From NCBI RefSeq assembly GCF_019131995.1, contig NZ_JAHONA010000008.1:1-64000 (forward strand): a stretch of DNA of 64,000 bases, written 5' to 3'. The notes beneath the pieces were generated by a model. The model was not told the DNA's origin, searched no databases, and was given only the letters and a program-made list of their open reading frames with translations. Below are positions 7,898 through 15,616 of the stretch, piece after piece. Positions within the stretch are counted from its first letter, which is position 1; each line of letters starts with the position of its first letter. This DNA comes from Collinsella aerofaciens (GTDB lineage Bacteria > Actinomycetota > Coriobacteriia > Coriobacteriales > Coriobacteriaceae). A program made the position numbers and the translations under genes.

Positions 7898-8965
7898 TTG
7901 GATAAGAACGAGCTGCAAAAGCGTATGGAACAGGCCATTCGCCTGACTGCCCCCGGCCAGCCGATCCGCACCGCCCTCGACATGATCATCGCCGGTCACC
8001 TGGGCGCCCTTATCTGCGTCGGCGACACCGAAAACGTGCTCGCTGCCGGTAACGACGGCTTCCCGCTCAACATTTCGTTCACCTCGAACCGTCTGTTCGA
8101 GCTCTCCAAGATGGACGGTGCCATCGTCATCGACGGCGACCTCACCCAGATCCTGCGCGCCAACTTCCACCTCAATCCCGATCCCTCGCTTGCCACGAGC
8201 GAGACGGGCATGCGTCACCGCACCGCCGCTCGCATGTCGGTGCTCACCGATGCCATCGTGATCTCGGTTTCGGCCCGTCGTGCCGTCGTCAACGTGTACG
8301 TTCACGGCAAGAGCTACGAGATCCAGCCCGTCACCACCATCATGAGCTCGGTCAACCAGCTCGTCGCCACGCTCCAGACTACCCGTCAGTCGCTCGATCG
8401 CTCCCTGCTGCGCCTGACGGCACTCGAGCTGGACGACTACGTCACGCTCGCCGACATCACTGGCATCTTCTCGAGCTTCGAGATCATGCAGCAGGCAAAG
8501 ACCGAGCTTAAGGATTGCATCGTCAAGCTGGGCAACCAGGGCAAGCTCGTGCAGATGCAGCTCGAGCAGCTCGCCGGCTCCAGCATGGATACCGAGTACG
8601 ACCTGATGATTCGCGACTATGCAAGTGATTCTTCCGAGGCTAATGCCGAGAAGATTCGTGCAGAGCTCGCTCGCATGACGCCTAAGGACCTGTCCGACCC
8701 GCAGCACGTGGCGGCAGTTCTGGGTTACGACGATCTGGACGAGGACTCCGTCATGACGCCGCTGGGCCTGCGCACGCTTTCGCGTGTGTCCGTCGTGCGC
8801 GACGGCGTGGCCGAGAAGATCGTCGACGAGTACGGCTCGCTGCAGGAGCTCATGGACGACATCAGCGAGGATCCGGAGCGCCTAGGCGACTTTGGCGTCA
8901 ACAACCCTGCCATTCTTGCGGACTCGCTGTACCGCATGAAGGGTACCAAACAGGGGAACGCATAA
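7898..8965 (+). CDS. disA: DNA integrity scanning diadenylate cyclase
   Basis: DisA makes c-di-AMP from two ATP and scans DNA for lesions. The 355-residue length is normal. The DAC domain carries DGA (73-75) and RHR (106-108, in GMRHRTAARMS). A helical linker and a C-terminal HhH DNA-binding region (about 290-345) follow. No ATG is available in frame; the TTG at 7898 has GGGAG 7 bases upstream and is the best start. The stop overlaps the ispD start (TAATG), so disA, ispD, ispF and cysS form one operon. Confidence 0.95.
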   Translation: MDKNELQKRMEQAIRLTAPGQPIRTALDMIIAGHLGALICVGDTENVLAAGNDGFPLNISFTSNRLFELSKMDGAIVIDGDLTQILRANFHLNPDPSLATSETGMRHRTAARMSVLTDAIVISVSARRAVVNVYVHGKSYEIQPVTTIMSSVNQLVATLQTTRQSLDRSLLRLTALELDDYVTLADITGIFSSFEIMQQAKTELKDCIVKLGNQGKLVQMQLEQLAGSSMDTEYDLMIRDYASDSSEANAEKIRAELARMTPKDLSDPQHVAAVLGYDDLDEDSVMTPLGLRTLSRVSVVRDGVAEKIVDEYGSLQELMDDISEDPERLGDFGVNNPAILADSLYRMKGTKQGNA

Positions 8966-9693
8966 TGGCGCCCGTATGCGCCGTGGTCGTTGCCGGTGGC
9001 AGCGGCCAGCGCTTTGGAAATCCCGGCGGCAAGCAGCTCGTTAACGTGGCGGGCCGTCCGCTCATGAGCTGGTCCATCCGCGCGTTCGACCGGAGCGACA
9101 AGGTCGGCCACATCGTGGTGGTGTGTCCTGCCGAGCGCCGTGCCGAGATGCGCCGCCTGGCCATCGACCCGTTTGACTATGACACGCCCATCAGCTTTGC
9201 CGATGCCGGCGCGACCCGTCAGGATTCCACCCGTGCCGGCGTGCATGCGGTTCCGGCGGGTTTCGAATATGTCGCCATCCACGATGGTGCTCGTCCGCTC
9301 ATTACGACCGAGGCCATCGACCACGCTATCGACGTGCTCATGGGCGACCGCTCGCTCGACGGTGTCGTGTGCGGTCAGCCCGCGATCGACACACTCAAGA
9401 TCGTCGACGGCGACAACATCGTCGAGACGCCGCCGCGCGAGCTGTACTGGGCTGCGCAGACGCCGCAGATTTTTAGCGTCGACGCCATGAAGCGCGCTCA
9501 CGCCGCTGCTATCGCCGAGGGTTTTATCGGTACCGACGATTCATCGCTGGTCGAGCGCATGGGTGGGCGCGTCCGCTGCGTCCAGAGCCCACGCGACAAC
9601 CTTAAGGTGACGGTGCCCGAGGACCTGCGTCCCGTAACCGCGATTCTGCTCGGTCGCATGGCCGAGGGAGAGGACCTTCCCCATGTTCAGTAA
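8965..9693 (+). CDS. ispD: 2-C-methyl-D-erythritol 4-phosphate cytidylyltransferase
   Basis: IspD transfers CMP from CTP to MEP in the non-mevalonate isoprenoid pathway. The nucleotide-binding motif AGGSGQRFG...GGKQ is at residues 10-24, and HDGARPLI lies near residue 110. The 242-residue length is typical. Translation is coupled at both ends: it overlaps disA by 1 base and ispF by 11 bases. Confidence 0.95.
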   Translation: MAPVCAVVVAGGSGQRFGNPGGKQLVNVAGRPLMSWSIRAFDRSDKVGHIVVVCPAERRAEMRRLAIDPFDYDTPISFADAGATRQDSTRAGVHAVPAGFEYVAIHDGARPLITTEAIDHAIDVLMGDRSLDGVVCGQPAIDTLKIVDGDNIVETPPRELYWAAQTPQIFSVDAMKRAHAAAIAEGFIGTDDSSLVERMGGRVRCVQSPRDNLKVTVPEDLRPVTAILLGRMAEGEDLPHVQ

Positions 9694-10177
9694 CCTGCGC
9701 ATTGGCCATGGCTACGACGTTCACCGTCTGGTGGAGGGGCGTCGATGTATCATCGGCGGTGTCGACATTCCCTACGAGCGCGGCCTGCTGGGCCACTCGG
9801 ATGCCGATGTGCTCGCGCACGCCTTGGCCGACGCCATTCTGGGCGCCTGCCGCGGGGGAGACATCGGCAAGCTATTCCCCGATACCGACCCCGCCTATGA
9901 GGGTGCCGATTCGATGGTGCTGCTCGCTCGCGTGATGGACTATGCGCGCGAGCTGGGCTTCGAGTTTGTCGATGCCGATTGCACCATTGCCTGCCAGCAG
10001 CCTAAGATCACCCCGCACCGCGATGCCATGCGCGCCAACCTTGCCCATGCCCTGGGTGTTGACGTCGAAAACGTGGGCGTCGCCGCCACTACGACCGAAA
10101 AGCTCGGTTGGGAAGGCCAGGGCGAGGGAATCGGCGCCTGGGCCGTCTGCCTGCTACAGAAAACCGTTAAGGAGTAA
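9683..10177 (+). CDS. ispF: 2-C-methyl-D-erythritol 2,4-cyclodiphosphate synthase
   Basis: IspF follows IspD and IspE in the MEP pathway and cyclises CDP-ME 2-phosphate. The metal-binding signature GHGYDVHRL (residues 8-16, D13 and H15) and GHSDADVLAHALADAILGA (about 36-54) are intact, as is TTEKLGWEGQGEGI near the C-terminus. The 164-residue length is normal. It is separated from cysS by 3 bases. Confidence 0.96.
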   Translation: MFSNLRIGHGYDVHRLVEGRRCIIGGVDIPYERGLLGHSDADVLAHALADAILGACRGGDIGKLFPDTDPAYEGADSMVLLARVMDYARELGFEFVDADCTIACQQPKITPHRDAMRANLAHALGVDVENVGVAATTTEKLGWEGQGEGIGAWAVCLLQKTVKE

Positions 10178-10180
10178 CGA

Positions 10181-11647
10181 ATGCGTATCTACAACAGCGC
10201 TACCCATAAAAAGGAAGAGTTCCAGCCCATCGAGTCCGGAAAGGTCCGCATGTACGTGTGCGGCCCCACGGTCTACGACAACATCCACATCGGCAACGCC
10301 CGCACGTTCATCAGCTTTGACGTGATTCGTCGCTGGCTCATCGCGAGCGGCTACGAGGTCACATTCGCCCAGAACCTCACCGATGTCGATGACAAGATCA
10401 TCAAGCGCGCCAACGAGCAGGGCCGTACCGCCGCCGAGGTTGCGACGGAGTTCTCCGACAAGTTTATCGGCGTTATGCGCGCCGCCAACGTGCTCGATCC
10501 CGATGTGCGTCCTCGCGCCACCAAGGAGATCGGCCCCATGATCGCCATGATCAAGACGCTCATCGAGCAGGGCCATGCCTATGCCGCCGATAACGGCGAC
10601 GTGTACTTTGCCGTGCGCAGCGATCCCAACTACGGCCAAGTCTCGGGCCGCAACATCGACGACCTTATGGTGGGTGCGCGCATCGAGGAGAACGAGGACA
10701 AGAACGACCCGCTCGACTTTGCCCTGTGGAAGGCCGCCAAGCCCGGCGAGCCCAGCTGGCCGAGCCCCTGGGGCGAGGGCCGTCCCGGTTGGCACACCGA
10801 GTGCGCCGCCATGGTGCATCGCTACCTGGGCACTCCGATCGACATCCACGGCGGCGGCTCCGACCTTGCCTTCCCGCATCATGAGAACGAGTGCGCCCAG
10901 GCCACCTGCGCCTGGCACCAGGGCTTCTCCAACACCTGGATGCACACGGGCATGCTGCTGGTAGACGGCGAGAAGATGTCCAAGTCGCTCGGCAACTTCT
11001 TTACGCTGGCCGAGGTCCTCGAGCAGCACTCTGCCGCGGCCCTGCGTCTGCTGATGTTGCAGACGAGCTATCGCTCGCCGCTCGACTTTTCTTGGGAGCG
11101 CCTGGAGGGTGCCGAGAACTCGCTCACGCGTATCGCCGGTACGGTCGAGAACCTGCGCTGGGCCGCGAACCATGCGACGGCCGATGCCGATGAGGCAGCA
11201 TCTGAGGCGTTTGCCGCCAAGGCCGCCGATACCCGTGCCACCTTTAAGGAGTGCATGGACGACGACTTTAACACCGCTGGTGCCATGGGTGCCGTCTTTG
11301 GCTTTGTGACCGAGTGCAACCAGTACCTGGAGCAGGCGGGCGATGCTGCCGACAAGGCCGCCGCGCTTGCCGCCGCCGACACGCTGGCCGAGCTGCTCGA
11401 TACGCTTGGCGTTGAGCTCCCCGAGCCCAAGGTCGAGCTGCCGCTGGGCCTGCTGGGCGTTGCCGCCGGCCTGGTTGCCTACACGGGTGACGACGTGGAC
11501 GAGGCCGCTGCCAAGATTCTCGAGGCCCGCGCCGAGGCCCGTGCCGCCAAGAACTGGGACCTGGCTGACGCCATCCGTGACCAGCTCAAGGACCTGGGCC
11601 TCACCATTGAGGATACCGCCGCCGGCACCCGTATCAAATCTCTCTAA
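10181..11647 (+). CDS. cysS: Cysteinyl-tRNA synthetase
   Basis: The 488-residue class I synthetase charges tRNA-Cys. CGPTVYDNIHIGNART (Zn-ligand Cys plus HIGH motif HIGN) is near residues 27-42, and KMSKSLGNF is the second signature, near residue 266. HTECAAM and HHENECAQA supply further zinc ligands. It is the last gene of the disA-ispDF operon and is followed by a large structured element. Confidence 0.97.
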   Translation: MRIYNSATHKKEEFQPIESGKVRMYVCGPTVYDNIHIGNARTFISFDVIRRWLIASGYEVTFAQNLTDVDDKIIKRANEQGRTAAEVATEFSDKFIGVMRAANVLDPDVRPRATKEIGPMIAMIKTLIEQGHAYAADNGDVYFAVRSDPNYGQVSGRNIDDLMVGARIEENEDKNDPLDFALWKAAKPGEPSWPSPWGEGRPGWHTECAAMVHRYLGTPIDIHGGGSDLAFPHHENECAQATCAWHQGFSNTWMHTGMLLVDGEKMSKSLGNFFTLAEVLEQHSAAALRLLMLQTSYRSPLDFSWERLEGAENSLTRIAGTVENLRWAANHATADADEAASEAFAAKAADTRATFKECMDDDFNTAGAMGAVFGFVTECNQYLEQAGDAADKAAALAAADTLAELLDTLGVELPEPKVELPLGLLGVAAGLVAYTGDDVDEAAAKILEARAEARAAKNWDLADAIRDQLKDLGLTIEDTAAGTRIKSL

Positions 11648-11669
11648 TCCCCGCGGGTTTCCCAAGCAC

Positions 11670-11772
11670 CCGACCGCCCGAGCCACGGCACCTTGCCTTT
11701 CAATCGTCGGGCATGACCTCAAGGTCTATGCCCTCCTCTTTCAAGGCAATCTGCCGCACCTCGGGCGGTCGG
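11670..11772 (+). other. Nested three-stem structured element before rlmB
   Basis: Three nested inverted repeats: 13-bp CCGACCGCCCGAG (11670-11682) with CTCGGGCGGTCGG (11760-11772); TTGCCTT (11693-11699) with AAGGCAA (11743-11749); GGGCATGACCT (11709-11719) with AGGTCTATGCCC (11722-11733). It ends 42 bases before rlmB and is followed by TCTATTTGTTTCG. It could end the cysS transcript, act as an rlmB leader, or be a small RNA. Confidence 0.6.
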
Positions 11773-11814
11773 TCTATTTGTTTCGTTTGATAGTTGTATT
11801 TAGGAGGTCGCTTT

Positions 11815-12735
11815 ATGGCCGACAATCGCAAGCGTGTATCGCGTGGAGGCAAGCATGCTGCTTCTGGCTCGCGTCCGATTCGCCGCAACGACCGCGCTGC
11901 CGCTCCCAAGGGCCAGCGCGAGCGCTCCCAAACCCAGGCTGCGCGTCCGCAGCGAGATCGCAACCGCGACAACGTTCAGGTCCCCAAGGGCGAGTTTATC
12001 GAAGGTCGCCGTGCTGCCGCCGAGGCGCTACGCACTGGTTTTCCCATCAAGTGCGCGCTCATCGCCGAGGGCGGGGAGCGCGATGCCGCCCTGTCTCGTC
12101 TGGTCGACGACCTCAACGCTGCAGGCGTCCGCATTAAGTATGTGCCGCGCGCGCAGCTCGATGCGCTGTCGAGTCATGGCGCTCATCAGGGCATCGCACT
12201 CGAGGTTGGCAACTTCCCCTATGCTGATGTCGCCGATATTCTCGACCGCGCAGGCGAGGGCCCGGCACTTGTCGTGGTGCTCGACCACGTGACTGACGAC
12301 GGCAACTTTGGCGCCATCGTGCGCTCCGCCGAGGTTGTGGGCGCGGCGGGCGTCGTCATTGCCAATAAGCGTGCCGCCGGCGTGACCGTGGGCAGCTATA
12401 AGACCTCAGCCGGTGCCGTCATGCATCTGCCTATCGCGCAGGTTCCCAATATCGCCCGTGCGCTCGACGATTTTAAGGCCGCTGGTTTTTGGGTGGGCGG
12501 TGCTTCCGAGCACGCCGAAGGCAGTTGCTGGGATGCTCCTTTCGAGGGCCGCGTGGCGCTCGTCATGGGCTCCGAGGGCGACGGCATCTCGCGTCTGGTG
12601 CTCGAGAAATGCGACTTTTTGACCAAGCTTCCCCAGCGCGGTATGACCGAGAGCCTCAATGTTGCCCAGGCGACCACGGCGCTGTGCTTTGAGTGGCTGC
12701 GCCGCAACGCCGGCGAGCTGATGGGGGAGGAGTAG
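11815..12735 (+). CDS. rlmB: 23S rRNA 2'-O-methyltransferase, TrmH/SpoU family
   Basis: This SPOUT methyltransferase of 306 residues resembles RlmB (Gm2251 of 23S rRNA). A basic, disordered N-terminus (residues 1-55, rich in R, K, Q) precedes an L30e-like substrate-binding domain (KGEFIEGRRAAAEAL...) and the knotted SAM-binding domain with VLDHVTDDGNFGAIVRSAEVVGA, VMGSEGDGISRLVLEKCD and the knot motif ESLNVAQATTALCFEW. The ATG at 11815 has TAGGAGGTCGCTTT before it. It is in one operon with the NYN nuclease gene. Confidence 0.9.
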   Translation: MADNRKRVSRGGKHAASGSRPIRRNDRAAAPKGQRERSQTQAARPQRDRNRDNVQVPKGEFIEGRRAAAEALRTGFPIKCALIAEGGERDAALSRLVDDLNAAGVRIKYVPRAQLDALSSHGAHQGIALEVGNFPYADVADILDRAGEGPALVVVLDHVTDDGNFGAIVRSAEVVGAAGVVIANKRAAGVTVGSYKTSAGAVMHLPIAQVPNIARALDDFKAAGFWVGGASEHAEGSCWDAPFEGRVALVMGSEGDGISRLVLEKCDFLTKLPQRGMTESLNVAQATTALCFEWLRRNAGELMGEE

Positions 12736-12738
12736 CGC

Positions 12739-13416
12739 ATGTCCAAAAAGAACCGTGCCAAGTCCAAGGCCAAGCGCTTTGGCGAGGGCTCGGCCAAGCC
12801 GATTGTTTCGGCCGCGACCTATGGCGTGGGCGGCAATGCGTTTGCGCAGGCTATCGCCGACCCAGTCTCGACGGTGCACTCCAACAAGCCCGAGCTGCTG
12901 GTGGTCGACGGTTACAACGTGATCCACTGCACGCCGCGCTACGAAAAGCTCGTGTACGACCATTCCGACGATCCGTATTCCAGCGACGTTCACGATATGG
13001 CGCGCACGGCGCTCATTAATGACGTAGCTGCGTTTGCCCAGGGCCGCTACGAGGCCGTGATCGTATTTGACGGCGCGGGCAATATCTCCAGCGAGCGCCC
13101 CAACCTACCGGCCCGCGGTGTGCGCATTGAGTTTTCGCCGACGGGTGTTTCGGCCGATACCGTGGTGCAGAAGCTCTGCATCGAGGCGCGCGAGGAAGGC
13201 CGCGCGTGTTCTGTAGTGTCGAGCGACGGCACGATCCAGGCCGTCGTCATGGGCAAGGGCGTTACGCGCATCTCGAGCCGTATGCTGGTGGACGAGATCA
13301 AACAGATCGACAACGACGTGCACGAGGCCGAGGAAGCTCCACAAATCAAGATGACTCTGGGCAGTCGCCTGAGCCCCGATGCCCTGGCCAAGCTCAAGGC
13401 CCTGCGCGGGAGGTAG
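12739..13416 (+). CDS. YacP/Rae1-like NYN-domain ribonuclease
   Basis: The 225-residue protein has a Lys-rich N-terminus, then an NYN (PIN-like) nuclease domain: VVDGYNVIH (first Asp, about residue 55), VIVFDGAG, and SADTVVQKLC...SSDGTIQ. Homologues (YacP/Rae1 of Bacillus) cleave mRNA on the ribosome. Gene order cysS-rlmB-yacP is conserved in Firmicutes, which supports the call. It lies 3 bases after rlmB. Confidence 0.85.
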   Translation: MSKKNRAKSKAKRFGEGSAKPIVSAATYGVGGNAFAQAIADPVSTVHSNKPELLVVDGYNVIHCTPRYEKLVYDHSDDPYSSDVHDMARTALINDVAAFAQGRYEAVIVFDGAGNISSERPNLPARGVRIEFSPTGVSADTVVQKLCIEAREEGRACSVVSSDGTIQAVVMGKGVTRISSRMLVDEIKQIDNDVHEAEEAPQIKMTLGSRLSPDALAKLKALRGR

Positions 13417-13443
13417 GGAAGTTGGCGGGGCAATGCTGCCTCG

Positions 13444-14784
13444 CTAACTCCATTCAGCGATGTCGATCATTCTTTCGAGGCGCCACGTTAGCGCCTCTTT
13501 TAGATATGGCAGCCTTGCCGTGAGCGCGTCGTTTCTGGAAAGAATCTCGATTGCCTCGTCAACGAAGCCTTCGAGTTTGTCGCAGCCAAACCAGCCCATG
13601 TCCTCGACGAGCAACATTTGTTTGGCGGGGCTTGAATGAAATTGTGCGCTGGTAAAACTGTGCTCTCCCGCCCTAAGCTCCTCTAGTGATATGTTGCACC
13701 AGAGCGATGAGCCCGAATCGAAGATGGGGGCAGGTCTGCAAGCTTGCGTGTTTACGTTTCGCACGAGGCCGAAGTTGCGCCAATGACGATCGTAGTTGGC
13801 AATGATGTCGTCACATACGATCATGCGGTCAAGGGCGTCTTTTATATCTGTCGCTCCAAGCTCTTCGCAGTTTGCTACATACCGTTCGTAATCGGTTAGT
13901 CGCTCGTCTGCATTTGCATGCTGGTTTACATAGAACGCAGGGACATATTCTTCTTCGTCAGTTAAGAAGACATTGCATGTGCTCAAGGCGGAAGTACCCG
14001 CGCCTTCGAGCGAGTAAGGCACATAATCGCAGGCGTTTAGGATGCGACGGTGGAGTGCGGTCGCCACCATCTCGTTATAGGGTTCCTGGTTTAGATGCGC
14101 ACCTGCCTTGTGGAGGATTCGACGGTCACCCTCGCATGTCCAGTACTTTTGAAGATTGCCGTCCGAGGTGTTGTCGGGCTTGGCAGCAGCTGCCTTGCCC
14201 TCTGGGGCGAAGGGTGCAATGGTTAGCGAGACGTCATCAAAAGCATTATTGAAGAAATTGATATCTTTCCACGCGAGACCGGAGTCTTGGGGCCTAATCC
14301 AATACTGGTCGGATAAGGAGAGGCCAAGATTTCGCTGTACGAGTTCATCGGGAACATCAACTGCGGCTTCTGCAAGCAGGGAGGCTAGCCCAATGCGTGC
14401 GAGCGGGATACCGCGGCCACGCCACCAAGTGCGGAAAGAGTCGAGCGATATGGGGCTATTAGGGCCAAATACTCCAATAGGGGCGTGGGCGTAATCGATG
14501 TCGGCGCCGATATGGGTAAAGTCTTTTCGCGATGTGCTGTAGACCAGCTGAGCGACTTCGTGCGTGCGATTCATGAGGGTGAACGTGATCTCGCTCTTAC
14601 CGTGGCCGCGGCGGGGACGTCCCCCCGTTTTGGTCACGGAACGGAGTCGCGTGTCGACGCTGTCTTTGTCGATGAGCCATACACCAGAAGCCTTGCGGGC
14701 ATCAAGTGCTCCGTTTTTTATGAGCTCCTGCACCCTGCGCGGAGTGATGCCGAGCAGCTCGGCGGCTTCCTTGGTAGTAAGCAT
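13444..14784 (-). CDS. Single-chain HTH-HipA-like kinase
   Basis: The 446-residue product joins an N-terminal excisionase/MerR-like helix-turn-helix (MLTTKEAAELLGITPRRVQELIK, then GVWLIDKDSV, residues 1-45) to a C-terminal HipA/CtkA-like kinase core with catalytic loop NYDRHWRNFGLV (D332, H334, N337) and metal motif IFDSGSSLW (about 354-362). HipA_N is not recognisable. The ATG at 14784 follows GAAGGG; upstream in-frame codons lie inside the operator. There is no separate antitoxin beside it, so DNA binding and kinase are in one chain. Its role as toxin, defence protein or regulator is unknown. GC is lower than in the neighbouring housekeeping genes. Confidence 0.75.
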   Translation of the reverse strand: MLTTKEAAELLGITPRRVQELIKNGALDARKASGVWLIDKDSVDTRLRSVTKTGGRPRRGHGKSEITFTLMNRTHEVAQLVYSTSRKDFTHIGADIDYAHAPIGVFGPNSPISLDSFRTWWRGRGIPLARIGLASLLAEAAVDVPDELVQRNLGLSLSDQYWIRPQDSGLAWKDINFFNNAFDDVSLTIAPFAPEGKAAAAKPDNTSDGNLQKYWTCEGDRRILHKAGAHLNQEPYNEMVATALHRRILNACDYVPYSLEGAGTSALSTCNVFLTDEEEYVPAFYVNQHANADERLTDYERYVANCEELGATDIKDALDRMIVCDDIIANYDRHWRNFGLVRNVNTQACRPAPIFDSGSSLWCNISLEELRAGEHSFTSAQFHSSPAKQMLLVEDMGWFGCDKLEGFVDEAIEILSRNDALTARLPYLKEALTWRLERMIDIAEWS

Positions 14785-14797
14785 CACGAAACCCTTC

Positions 14798-14852
14798 GTC
14801 AAAACGAATAGTTTTATATATAGCAATTGTAATTAAAACTATTCGTTCTGAC
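14798..14852. promoter_or_regulatory. Palindromic operator of the HTH-HipA-like gene
   Basis: A 19-bp inverted repeat with one mismatch: GTCAAAACGAATAGTTTTA (14798-14816) and its complement at 14834-14852; the inner 13 bp (AACGAATAGTTTT) are perfect. Degenerate half-sites flank it on both sides (GACGAAGGGTTT before the start codon and ACGAATGGTTTT at 14851-14862). It lies 14 bases upstream of the start codon and is the likely autoregulatory site. Confidence 0.75.
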
Positions 14853-14949
14853 GAATGGTTTTGAGATTGAGGGCGAACCGACAGAAATGAACGGGCCTGG
14901 TACCTGTTGTTGCTGGATTTTGCATATTTGTATAACGCCGTGTGGCCTG

Positions 14950-14978
14950 TTGCGCCCCGTCCGTAATTCCTTTATCCT
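14950..14978 (+). promoter_or_regulatory. Promoter of tRNA-Thr(UGU)
   Basis: TTGCGC (14950-14955), 17-base spacer, TATCCT (14973-14978), 30 bases upstream of the tRNA. The same -10 hexamer is used by the rpsL promoter. Confidence 0.6.
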
Positions 14979-15008
14979 TAACAGGCTTCGCGCGAAAGCG
15001 CCAAGTGT

Positions 15009-15083
15009 GCCAGTGTGGCGCAACGGTAGCGCAACTGATTTGTAATCAGTGGGTTGCAGGTTCGATTCCTGTCACTGGCTCCA
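15009..15083 (+). tRNA. tRNA-Thr (anticodon UGU)
   Basis: The full cloverleaf is visible: acceptor GCCAGTG/CACTGGC, D-arm GCGC/GCGC, anticodon stem ACTGA/TCAGT with loop TTTGTAA, T-arm with TTCGATT, discriminator T and encoded CCA. Confidence 0.95.
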
Positions 15084-15197
15084 TGAGAGTTTCGGGTTCT
15101 GTCTCTATATGGGACAGAGCCCGTTTCTATTTAGGTGGTGCGCCATCGGGTTAGCGCCCATCCCGTTTTTGGTTTGTCTCGTCCTCCAGTTTGTCTA

Positions 15198-15324
15198 AAT
15201 CTGTAACACCAAGACCGATATTTGGCATCTAACTGTTACAGATTGAGATGAAACTTAGGGTGTTTTAGGAATATCTTGATCTGTAACATGTAGAAGCGGA
15301 ATAGGCCTCTTGCTGTTACAGATC
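15198..15324. repeat. Two tandem 47-bp TCTGTAACA stem-loops
   Basis: Copy 1: AATCTGTAACA (15198-15208) and TGTTACAGATT (15234-15244). Copy 2: GATCTGTAACA (15278-15288) and TGTTACAGATC (15314-15324). Both span exactly 47 bp with 25-base loops of different sequence, and they are 80 bp apart. The terminal base pair changes in a compensated way (A-T to G-C). Confidence 0.8.
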
Positions 15325-15402
15325 GAGACAAGGGCGGGTGCGGACCTGGATGTTCTGCTCGAGCGTGGATTTCTGGACACGCGAGAGAAGAAAATCTTCC
15401 GA

Positions 15403-15424
15403 CCGGAGAACGAGCGTGGATAAT
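15403..15424 (+). repeat. GAGCGTGGATAAT repeat, left copy
   Basis: This 22-bp stretch matches 19454-19475 at 20 positions, so related copies lie on both sides of the beta-glucoside block. A shorter third copy (GAGCGTGGAT) is at 15361. Confidence 0.65.
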
Positions 15425-15480
15425 TAACTTGGATAGGGAGCTAAGGTAAACACCGATTGTCTATCGAAGGCTTTAGAAAC

Positions 15481-15515
15481 AACGACCCCGATTTCATTGT
15501 GGAATCGGGGTCGTT
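15481..15515 (-). terminator. Terminator of the beta-glucoside operon
   Basis: Perfect 13-bp stem AACGACCCCGATT (15481-15493)/AATCGGGGTCGTT (15503-15515) about 100 bases beyond the EIIBC stop, followed on the reverse strand by GTTTC. Confidence 0.75.
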
Positions 15516-15616
15516 TGTGCCTGAGGAATCCGAATGGATTAATCGAGCTCCTAAGGGACTTCTTGGGTTCTTGCTAATGGTCTGCCGAGGATGTCCCCAA
15601 TGCAAGCAGCGGGCAT

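Larger units (their letters stand above)
15084..15480. other. Gene-free region rich in stem-loops
   Basis: No supported gene. It contains two tandem 47-bp stem-loops (15198-15244, 15278-15324), an outer inverted repeat TTGTCTCG (15174-15181)/CGAGACAA (15324-15331), and a GAGCGTGGATAAT repeat (15412-15424) that recurs after the RpiR gene. A 62-codon frame at 15457 runs over the terminator at 15481 and is not credible. Confidence 0.7.

Noticed and set aside
10154..11722. A 522-codon antisense frame across cysS
   Set aside because: Shadow of a clear cysteinyl-tRNA synthetase; low-complexity Gly/Leu/Val product.
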